From Mesostigma viride (taxonomy: Eukaryota > Streptophyta > Mesostigmatophyceae > Mesostigmatales > Mesostigmataceae), in NCBI GenBank assembly GCA_009746045.1, contig RPFO01000156.1:5011091-5075090 (forward strand): DNA of 64,000 nucleotides, written 5' to 3'. The translations under genes and the position numbers were made by a program. This document shows positions 55,136 to 64,000 of this stretch, in pieces. Below the pieces are notes generated by a model. That model was not told the origin of the DNA. It did no database searches and was given only the letters and a program-made list of their open reading frames with translations. The stretch's first letter is position 1. Every line of letters begins with the position of its first letter.

Positions 55136-57747
55136 TCACTTGATGTACTGGGAGACCCACTTGAAGCCCTCGCCGTAGCCCATGCGGCGCACGACCGAGC
55201 ACATGAACACCTCGATCGGCCGCATGTTGGTCTCGCCCAGGTTGACCTTGCCCTTGCCCGTCGTGTAGTTGGTCAGGCCGAGCGCGTAGCGCAGCTCGTC
55301 CTCAGAGGCGGCCTGGGGGATGTCGATCTTGTTGCCCAGGATGAGGAATGGGACGGACGCCAGCGAGTCGTCAGAGAGCAGCGAGTCCAGCTCCTTCTTG
55401 GACTCGGCAAAACGGTCCTTGTCGGCGGCGTCCACCAGGAAGACGATTGCGTCAACCTGGGAACAGCAAAACAGTAAAATAGGAAAATAGGGAAATGGTA
55501 TCATGGTATCATGGTATCATGGTATCATGGTATCATGGTATCATGGTATCATGGTATCATGGTATCATGGTATCATGGTATCATGGTATCATGGTATCAT
55601 GGTATCATGGTATCATGGTATCATGGTATCATGGTATCATGGTATCATGGTATCATGGTATCATGGTATCATGGTATCATGGTATCATGGTATCATGGTA
55701 TCATGGTATCATGGTATCATGGTATCATGGTATCATGGTATCATGGTATCATGGTATCATGGTATCATGGTATCATGGTATCATGGTATCATGGTATCAT
55801 GGTATCATGGTATCATGGTATCATGGTATCATGGTATCATGGTATCATGGTATCATGGTATCATGGTATCATGGTATCATGGTATCATGGTATACTCATA
55901 CGTTAGTACACGCGACCCAAGAACGAGTAGGCAAGGACAGGTGGGTGAGAGATGTAAGTTTGATGTATTATTGCCCACATAGCACCACATCCACCAGGAA
56001 CGCGGTCACGTACACCAGAGGGGTTTCAGGGGAAAGCAGAGCCGGTGGTGCACGGTAAGCTTAAGGACCATGAACGGTTCTGTCTGTCGTTCAACCGGGA
56101 ACACACACCCGTGCCGCTGAGCCAAGTATATAATAGAGCTGTATCGAACAGAGCGGTACACAGGGAGCATACGGGATAACGACGAGAAGATGTCCACCAA
56201 ACTCACGATACAACACCAACACAACAGCACGATTGCGCCCACCTGGCAAACAGGCACAGGGGGAGCGAAAGTAGATGATATAACACGGGTGACACACAGG
56301 TGGTTACAGATTCTGACACGAAATATCTTAAACTCATCGCAGGAGGCGGTTTCCAGCAAATGCCCATGGGTGGGGCGCACAAGGCAGCGCCCGTCCATAT
56401 GGAAGCCCTATACCACACGGCCCTTTAAAACACTTGTTTGCGAACAGCGAGGGCAGGGGTGGGAAAGGGTGTCACGGCTGGAAGAGTATGGATGTGAAAA
56501 ATGCACAAGGGCACAAGGGGGGAAGAGGGCATGGGAGAGAAGCGGACACACGAGCGGCAAGACTCTGGGTGCAAGCTTCTCACAGGTCTATTGCTCCAAG
56601 CATCACTAAATGGGCACTTAAACATGTGCAGAAGCTCTCTGTCTGTCTAACTTGCGGAGGGGGGGCTGCAGAGAGCTCCGGGACATAGCTTTATGGCGTC
56701 GACACTGCGCTATATCGGCAAAGCCTGTTTGCCATGCATGTTATTCGGTACCATCCAAGCATGGGTCCGACCTGATGCACGAGTGCACCAACTATAAGGA
56801 AGGGCAAGACACGAACACATCAATGTAGTAGACAACTATGCCACACCACCTGCCACGTAAACCAACAAGTCCTTGCTCTGAACAGTTGGAAATAAACATG
56901 TGCTACTATCCACATCAACTATCACGCCGTGCAGTCACGATAGCCATGCTTCACACAAAAGCCAATCCATGAACGCCATACAGGTTGCCTGTCATGGCAC
57001 GCGTGCAACCTCGCCCCAACGTTCAAATATTGATTCGATGTCAGGCATGGTAAAAAAAAGGCAGCGCGTAATGACCGAAAGAGTGTGGGCCAGATGATCG
57101 CCAGCTCAGCATTGTTCCCCCACAGTTATGATCAGTATCCATAAACCTGCACCTTTTAGACTTCATACTATAGCATGTGGGGCCAGGTAACTGGCAGAGA
57201 AAACAGCAGGCCGGAGATGAGCAGGCTGTGACCTCAGGCCGCTAAATTTTCCTGCCCGCATTCCTGGAGAAAGAAAAGGTGGCTAATCATGCATAAAGAG
57301 ATGGCTAAACTGCATACCTTGGCGTAGTATTCCTTCCAGACTTTCCGCGCAATTTCATGGCCTCCAAGATCGAACGCCTTGAATCTAATCTTCCCGATGG
57401 AAAGTTCCTCCGACGTGGGATAGCGCGTCGGTTCGTGCTGTGCCAGCCGCTGCAAGTACACAAGGTGAACGGGTTCGGGGCTCCTACAATGATAAGAAAA
57501 ATTGGGGGGACTAGGACCTAGCGAGCAACAGCGCCTCATGCGAGAAAACATCCGGCACCACCTCTTCCAAGGAAAATAGCTGGCAGCGTTCAGACAATGA
57601 TAGCCATCCGCTACTGACCTCATCCTTCAACATATGCAGAAGGGTTGTTTTTCCCGCATTGTCCAGTCCTAGGAAGAGAATCTTCGCATCTTTATGCCAA
57701 AGACCGAGCGTGGCCAGCAGATCGTAAAACCAGTCGAACAAAAACAT
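55136..57747 (-). CDS. SAR1: SAR1 family small GTPase (COPII coat initiator)
   Basis: Three exons, 57747-57619, 57449-57318 and 55456-55136, give exactly 193 residues, the standard plant length. SAR1 binds the ER membrane when GTP-loaded and recruits the COPII coat for export to the Golgi. The N-terminus [17 protein letters not shown] is the SAR1 amphipathic helix and lacks the Gly2 myristoylation site of ARF proteins. Nucleotide-binding motifs are GLDNAGKTT (27-35), DLGGH (70-74, with the catalytic-loop His74) and NKID (129-132). The C-terminus [14 protein letters not shown] is typical of plant SAR1. Splice sites are GAG|GTCAGT, TTGCAG|CGG, AAG|GTATGC and CCCAG|GTT, all phase 0. Intron 1 is 169 bp; intron 2 is 1861 bp and contains an 8-bp satellite. 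All key residues are present. Confidence 0.96.
55497..55893. repeat. 8-bp satellite GGTATCAT, about 49 perfect copies, in SAR1 intron 2
   Basis: The array starts about 40 bp from the acceptor of exon 3 on the coding strand, leaving only a short pyrimidine-rich stretch between. No variation was noticed within it. Confidence 0.97.
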
Positions 57748-58821
57748 GTTTGCTCAGCTCTCCCTTGCCTGCAAAAACACTGCCAAAATATGTGCTCCCT
57801 CGAAGACCGCTCGCTCAGCCTCCGAGGTCTCCCACAGCGACTATTGGACCGATTCTCACACGTCACCTCCTAAACGTGCCCTGCTATCGCCCGCGACGTG
57901 CTCGACGTAACCTGCTTGCGTGCGTCTTCGTGCTTGAGCTGTCTTGCGCTGTCCGAAACTAAGACGAGGCATGTACGCAGCTGTGAGGCGCGCACCCTGC
58001 GTGCTGGCTGCTCCAACATGTCAAATGGCATGATGCTTGCGCTGGCCGCTGATGTGAGCGGGTGAGCCTTTTCTTCCAGCCCTTGCTCCCTTCCTGATCC
58101 CAGGCCTGTGAACTTGGAGGCGCGGCCGCCGGCCGGTGGCGGTGACGGAACGTGCTTCCGCAACCTTCCGCAGGACATGACCCTGGGCCTCGCTTGGGCC
58201 ACCTTTCTTCGCTTGTGGCAACTTCCTGCGCGGCGACAGCATAAGAACAATACATGTTGCGCCCAGCACCAGCTGGAGCCAGCCATGAGCCATGCGGCAT
58301 GCCATAGGCGGCAACTGCGCCGCGCCGCACCGGCGCATATGTTCAATCACTTCAATCATCAATGCCACGGGCCTGACGAGCAAGAGCCCGCCAACCGCCA
58401 ACTCAGCCAAGAGGGGCGTGAGAATTATCGATGACAAATATGCCAGATCCACGATCTAGCTAGCTGTCTTGCCCATATGTTCCCAATTGTCACGTTCTGA
58501 ATAGCAGTTCCGGTACGTCCGCTATCTTGGACTGCTGGCCAGTTGTTGTTGTTGTTGTTGTTGTGTCCCACGCCCCAGAGATTCTGGCCAGCAGCGCACC
58601 GGCCAGTTGTTGTTGTTGTTGTTGTTGCCCACGCCGCACATGGGCAGCAGAGATTTGGAAACGGCCGAGGGACAAGGCACCAGCCAGAGGCCACTGGCCA
58701 GACATTATCCAGCCTCACAGTGCATGGTTGCTATCGGTCTGTCGGGGAAACGTCGACGTCCCCGTAATTTGTCCCATTTTAGAACCAGGCAGCAGCATCC
58801 TGACCAAGGCTGCCCAGGGTG
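57748..58821. promoter_or_regulatory. Divergent intergenic region between SAR1 and the CBBY-like gene
   Basis: This 1.07-kb spacer separates two genes read outward and should hold both promoters. At 58543-58655 two GTT-rich runs each lead into a CCCACGCC motif. A minus-strand open frame (about 58452-58021) starting VDLAYLSSIILTPLLAELAV has hydrophobic segments but no ATG at its start and no recognised family. Confidence 0.4.
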
Positions 58822-61687
58822 ATGACTACAATGGCCGCACTTACGTCGATAAGCAACGCTGTGCCAGTGGTTTCCGCGCCGGCGGCATTTAGCGTCGTCG
58901 CCAGCAGCAAACGAGCGGGTGCTGCCGTGAAAAAAGCCGGCGCCCCACTCGATAAACTGAAGTCATCCAGCTGGGCCAAAGCTGCCGTTTCGGGTTCTTC
59001 CCTGGGAAGCGGGGCAAAGGCAAACGTGTCCCGAGTTGTACGCTGCGCTGCCGCCGAAAGCGCGTCGGCAGTGTCCCAACAGCCCGTCAAGAAGTCCCGT
59101 GAAACCTTTACGTGCGCTCTCATCTTCGATTGTGACGGGTGAGTAGCTTACACATTCACGCCACCAACGGCATCCCCATCTATAGACGAAATGCTATACG
59201 TGAATTGCATTCTAAACTGGGCGGTTACTTGGCGATTGGTATGCGTTGAATTCAAGGCAAAGTATTCGCTTAATATGCGCATCAATTCTAAGAGGGCTTG
59301 TCAAGAAGCACGACAAGCAGGAATTGATGCGCTTTCGGTGCATTATGGACTAGGCTACTGCCCAAGCGAGAAGGAACACTACGATACGGTTCACACACGT
59401 GCAACGTAGTAAAACGTTATGTCTGGCGAATGTAGTAACTTGGGGAAGCCACTTCAAATGCAGGGTGTGCTGTCCCTTTCCACGCGCAGCTCCTTCCCCA
59501 GCAGCCTTACTGCTTTTTGCTAATTGCTACGTGTGCCTGCCTGTTACACCCTATTCTATCCCCTGTCATGCGTCAGTGTCATTGCGGAAACAGAGGAGGC
59601 CCATCGGCTGGCGTATAATGCTAGCTTCCAGGACCACGGGTTGACCATTGACGGCACGCCCGTGGAGTGGACGACTGCGTACTATGATGTTCTGCAAAAC
59701 ACTGTTGGGGGTGGCAAGCCTAAGATGAGGTAGGTGGACCCCATCGGAAAAGTGGCCCTATTAGATAAGCCTGTTGGATAAGTGCTGGCAGTCGCGAGGG
59801 CAGTGTTAGGATTTGAAATTTGTGAACATTGGCAGAACGTGCGGTGCGCACCCTTGCTTCCCATGCCTTTATCCAGACAATAATAATGGATAGTGGATGG
59901 TGTTGGATGGTTCTGTAACTTCTGAGCGTCTTTCCTGCCCACTCTCTTTTCCTTGGTATCAATGTGTACCACGCACCTGGCAATTGCTTCGCCGACAAGC
60001 ATAACCACAACTGGCATCCCTGGCACACCTGCATGGCATAGACACTTTGAGTCTCGTTACAGCATTACAGATTACCGGCTCTACATCACAGTAGCTTCCA
60101 CGGGCCAGCGTGGTGGCTTTTAGGTCGTCAGCAGAAAATGAATTGCCCGGTGTTTGGGAGCTCACAGGAGACAATGAGGATCTGCTTTCCTCATGCAAGG
60201 CAAGCCTGGTTGCCTGAAGAGCATGTCTCCCTATATGGTAATCAGTTTTCCTACAAGGCTTTGGTTAGCAATTCATTGCATTTTCTTAATAGCTCGCTCG
60301 CCCTCCCCCTCCCCTCCCCCTCCGCCCATCTCCCTCTTCTGGTGGCATTAGTCAGCATCACACATTGGCTCAGGCACTAAGATGTCAGTCCCTATTTTTT
60401 ACAGTGAATTGTTTTTGTTCACATCTCTCGTCTCTCCTTGCTGGCCGGTAGCGCAATACCTCTCCTTGCCTTTGGCCTCCTGAGCAAGCATGCAGGTTGT
60501 AAAGCTTCTCTATCCCCCCTTGCAGCCTGCCCCGTCTCCACCACCACCAGCCAGCACCACCTGGACACCCTTTTTTTTCCCCCTGAATTACAACCCCAGG
60601 ACAAATACTTCTGCATGGATGGTTTTGCTTGCTTTTCTTACCTTTCCTAAGACGTTGTTTAACGAGGGACTCTGGCACCATCTGACTTTGACGCCTCGCC
60701 GCTTCCCCCTCAATATTTGTTTATTATTTCTATTCAAGCCATGACTGACAATGCAGTAACGTTTGTTCCAGAATTTGTCGCCAATGCCATGATGATGGAG
60801 TAACCCATCAGATCGTGGCCATCTTTGCGGCTGGTCTCGCCACTTGGCTCCCCATTCTCTTGCCATCGGACATAGTAGAATATCTTGCGTCCGCAACCAT
60901 TGCCGATTTTTGGGATAACATTACCCACCAGGGAAACCTGTCATCGTCACATGCAACCAGTCTCACCGCTTGGCGCGCCTTTCCCTCGCCGCCCCCTGCC
61001 TCTGCTCCCCCCAGGTACCACTTCAACAACAACGGCTGGCCCGCGACAAAGGCCGGCCCACCCCCCACGACTGAGGAGGAGAAGACCGCCCTGATCGACA
61101 AGCTGCAGGACTGCAAGACGGAGCACTACACACGCATCATGTCGACGTGCGAGGCGCGACCCGGCGTGCTGGCGCTCATGGACGAGGGCCTCGCGCGCCC
61201 GGACGTCGCCATGTGCATCTGCAGTGCCGCGACCAAGGCCGGGTTTGAGCAGGTGGTCAACTCGGCGGTCGGCAAGGAGCGGCTCGCACGCTTTGACGTG
61301 ATCCTCGCGGGCGACGACGTCTCGCGCAAGAAGCCTGACCCGCTCATCTACAACACTGCGCGCGAGCGGCTGGGCCTGCCCAAGGACAAGTGCGTGGTCA
61401 TCGAGGACTCGATGGTCGGGCTCCGCGCGGCGGTCGGCGCAGGCATGCACTGCATCATCACGCCCACGGCATCGACGATTAACGAGGATTTTTGTGGGGA
61501 GGGTGCGGCCGCGGTGGTGGAGTCCCTGGGGGGACCGCTCCACCAGGTCACGATCGACGATATCTTCTCCCAGGTGTGCAAGCCGAGCGACGAGGAGGGC
61601 CAGACGGAGGAGTGCGAGACGGTGCCAGACATAAATCTCAACGATGGCATGTGCAACATGTCTTGGGGCGCCATCCCGTACCTTTAG
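58822..61687 (+). CDS. CBBY-like HAD-superfamily sugar-phosphate phosphatase, plastid-targeted
   Basis: Exons 58822-59138, 59577-59729 and 61015-61687 give 380 residues; joins are in phase 2 both times. The first about 75 residues are Ala/Ser/Lys-rich and end VVRCAA, a typical plastid transit peptide and cleavage region. The HAD motifs are FDCDG (102-106, nucleophile Asp103 and Asp105), SAAT (227-230), KKPDP (262-266) and VVIEDSMVGLRAA (284-296). VGGGKPKMR at the exon 2/3 join and LAGDDV match the plant CBBY-like subgroup (Arabidopsis At4g39970 type) better than CBBY proper. CbbY proteins remove inhibitory sugar bisphosphates of Rubisco; the exact substrate of this subgroup is not established. 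About 35 acidic residues extend the C-terminus beyond the usual end. A second ATG at 58831 has a better context. Confidence 0.9.
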
Positions 61688-62056
61688 GTGTGCCGAGCTG
61701 TAGTTTCTTTTTACTGTACATTTTTTTGGTAAAGTTCTGCTGGCGTTTGGCCAGGGTTTTACCATTCGTATTTTGCCATTTGAATTGAACTTCACTGCCA
61801 ACAACAAAATGGACTCCAGTCAGTAAGATGCCAATTACCAGTAAAAGCCATCCTGCACAATGCATGTTATCATGCATGGCTGTCTGGTTTAGCGCGCGTC
61901 ACTCTGGGGAGTGACACGCTCTACCTAGTCATAGGTATGGCGCCAAGGTCCCCTAGGGTCGAGAGCTTAGACTAGTTGACTTTTGATGTTGTAGATAGAG
62001 GTTGTAGATTGATTAGACCGGTAGGACTGTTTGCATCCATCCATCCATCGGGGTTA
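61688..62056. other. 3' flank of the CBBY-like gene
   Basis: AT-rich sequence probably holding the 3' UTR. Nothing else is recognised. Confidence 0.35.
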
Positions 62057-62113
62057 ATGCTCCGTGACTCGGACCCAACGGGAGCACGAGTCTAATTAAT
62101 TAATTAATTAATG
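62057..62113 (+). mobile_element. Family A LINE 3' end, about 57 bp
   Basis: ATGCTCCGTGACTCGGACCC through AACGGGAGCACGAG and a (TTAA)n tail. It abuts reverse-transcriptase sequence at 62114. Confidence 0.75.
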
Positions 62114-62144
62114 GCGCCGAGGCATGGACGCTCACGGACAAGAT

Positions 62145-62507
62145 TAATTAATTAATTAAACTCGTGCGCACCAGCATGCTCCCGTTGGGGAGTCGCGGAG
62201 CACCGAAGTGCTTTGAATCCCTGCATGTGCACAACAGGAAGAAAGGGCAGAGACCCCCTTTCTCCTTCATGCCAGAGGCATGCCACAGCGGCAATCGGAC
62301 ACACCATAGACGATCCGGCAAGTGCTGCACATGGGTGCAATAAGACCCATGTGAGCATATCATCAATAACAAGTAGCGCGGGCAAGTAAGCTGATCATAG
62401 CCAGGACGTAGCATGGCTGTACAAGGGCTAAGCTGAGGCTATGGCTGGTTGCACATGTACCGTGTGTTAGCGGTGCACGTGACTAGGTATGGTGGCACAG
62501 CTAGGCA
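62145..62507 (-). mobile_element. Family A LINE 3' fragment inserted in the reverse transcriptase remnant
   Basis: (TTAA)n tail at 62144-62160 in plus orientation, then CTCCCGTTGGGGAGTCGCGG and the 3' UTR. It is flanked by AAGAT at 62140-62144 and 62508-62512, a short target-site duplication. Confidence 0.8.
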
Positions 62508-62555
62508 AAGATGGCCGCCCGGCCGGACGGCACGGTTTACAAAATGCTCCGACAG

Positions 62556-62749
62556 TAAGTAAGTAAGTACTTGCGTGTCATGCGCAAAGGCATGCCACGG
62601 AGTACTATGCTAATCTCATTAGAAAAATAATTACACAAAAGTTTAAACAAATATCGTCTGCATCATCCCCCAACCGTTAAGTGCTCACTAGATGGGGATG
62701 TAATCCTTATCCGAGCTGTCCTCTACTGTAATGGCAGACGAGGCGGTAG
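62556..62749 (-). mobile_element. 194-bp SINE-like element with 11-bp target-site duplication
   Basis: TGCTCCGACAG at 62545-62555 and 62750-62760 flanks a short element. In plus orientation its left end is a (TAAG)n tail, so it reads on the minus strand. Its 3' part matches 37055-37105. No tRNA A or B box is evident. The presumed driver is a LINE enzyme that recognises its 3' end, which is inference. Confidence 0.75.
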
Positions 62750-62912
62750 TGCTCCGACAGGTCCTGAATATAGGGTTTTCCACACATATATATCGTTTTC
62801 TTTTTTCTTTTTCCCTTTCTAATGTATACTCCTTACCTTTTCTTTTAGCCCCTTCGTGTATCAAGGAGACAACCAGCGCAGGCCAGAAATCGGGAGAATC
62901 CGGACCATGGTA

Positions 62913-64000
62913 GGTCGAGCCTGCCGTTATCTTGTCTGCGTGTTCGAGTCGTTGAGGATGATGAATATGAATGGTCATGGAAATGTGTAGCCCTGTGCAT
63001 TGAAATTATACCTACCCTTTTAGGAGTTTCAACGAGCCACGAGCCACGAGGTAGCCATGGCTGACGGTGGAGCTCATAACTTTCACGTTTGGGTGCACCA
63101 AATTCGGCCGTGAATATCACAATCGCTTCATCTTTCTAAGACGCACATGCTGATATAACTTTCCCAAGCTAAATATTACGCAATATATGGCGAGCAAACG
63201 CTCCTCCGCGCAACGCAGCCTGGCGGCTGCGTTCGGCCCTGAAAATACGTCTGCAGCTCCGGCTGCAGCTTCGCCCACCGGCCCAGAAGGCAGCGGCGCC
63301 ACTAGCCAAGCTCTAGTGGTCGCCCAGCCCGGCCCCCCGGGCTCACCTCGCCCGCAGCGTCGCCTGAGCCCAAGCGCAGTCGCACTGCCGAGCTGAGCTG
63401 GGAAGAGCTCGACTTAATTTGACGCCAGCCAGCCCGGCTTTTTTGACAGGTTCAACGAAGATCGCATCCTGGCCTGCCTGTTTTTTGGATCGCACGCCTC
63501 GCTTCTTGAACTGTGCAGGCAGCTCTTCATCCAGGGTCGCCTCTTCGATGCTTTCCAGAGGCGCACCTACACTTTCGACCCCCATATATCCCCAGACTCC
63601 GCCGCCCCCACCTACAGCAATACGCCCTCTTTTCCCTCCTTGGACGCTCCCTCGAGGAGCTTTGGCCCCCCATGCCCCTCACCAGGTCACCTTAACCACA
63701 TCCTCCATCCTTATAAGGAGGTCCTCGAGCAGCACGTGGCCCCCATCGCTGCAGACGTGGCGGCCACTGTGGGCGGCACGCTGAATGCCGAGCCCCCCCT
63801 CCTCTCCGGCCACCATCTCCACCGCCACCTCCACCCTCCTCGCCTCCTCCACCGCCACCACCCCCTCCTCCGCCGCCATCACCGCCCAGCTCCGCGACAT
63901 CGACTAGCGCCTCATGAGGACAATGCCATCGCCATATCAAGGTCCTGCAAAACACCGCAGGCCTCACCGCCCAGGCGGTGAAGGACATTGCCGCCAAGCC
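62913..64000 (+). mobile_element. LINE family B, 5' part, continues past the window
   Basis: The leader (62913-63186) includes GGTAGCCATGGCTGACGGTG and TTTCTAAGACGCAC, both shared with the family A leader. ORF1 begins at ATG 63187 (MASKRSSAQRS). The frame breaks at about 63395, and later pieces (LLGRSLEELWPP, HPYKEVLEQHVAPIAADV, NTAGLTAQAV) appear in different frames. It is therefore decayed. The central part is Pro/His-rich low complexity (63800-63880). Confidence 0.7.

Larger units (their letters stand above)
62114..62805 (+). pseudogene. LINE reverse transcriptase remnant split by two insertions
   Basis: Three plus-strand pieces align with the ORF2 remnant at 8.9-9.6 kb. 62114-62143 encodes GAEAWTLTDK, 62508-62550 encodes KMAARPDGTVYKMLRQ, and 62750-62800 encodes LRQVLNIGFSTHI. 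Removing the two inserted elements restores the order found at 9450-9300 on the other copy. Confidence 0.8.

Noticed and set aside
55495-56058. Open frames reading MVSWYHGI repeats
   Set aside because: Artefact of the 8-bp array in SAR1 intron 2.

Overview
The window is nuclear DNA of a green-lineage eukaryote, most likely a chlorophyte or prasinophyte-type alga. Coding exons are GC-rich and split by GT-AG introns. The SAR1 and CBBY-like proteins match plant forms, and the CBBY-like protein has a plastid-type leader. The species cannot be fixed from sequence alone; a repeat-rich prasinophyte such as Cymbomonas is only a guess. No bacterial, CRISPR or rRNA signal is seen.

Six spliced genes can be rebuilt, and every exon join keeps phase: a DUF506 (PDDEXK-like) protein (5543-6702, +); a complete ABCG half-transporter in ten exons (28454 down to 15294, -); an unrecognised 1315-residue protein with 13 copies of a KKSKLELEKEA-type repeat (29486-35070, +); a P-loop protein of the plant zeta-toxin-like kinase family in six exons (48251 down to 37188, -); a complete SAR1 GTPase (57747 down to 55136, -); and a CBBY-like HAD phosphatase (58822-61687, +). 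SAR1 and the CBBY-like gene are divergently transcribed. The genes share no evident pathway.

Nearly everything else is repetitive. Two related non-LTR retrotransposon families (A and B) carry only ORF1 and end in a small hairpin followed by a (TTAA)n-type tail. A third element supplies a decayed reverse transcriptase and shares the family B 3' end. Several insertions keep 11-12 bp target-site duplications, and some are nested. Introns hold very large, nearly perfect arrays: 32 bp x 60, 5 bp x about 405 followed by other pentamers, 8 bp x about 49, and tetramers. A 10 bp x 143 array lies just past the ABCG gene.

The most unusual signal is that introns repeatedly contain degraded copies of the edge of the neighbouring exon, splice site included. 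In ABCG intron 7 the 32-bp satellite itself looks derived from the 3' edge of exon 7. Introns also each carry their own private minisatellite, and several end in very long C homopolymers next to the 3' splice site.
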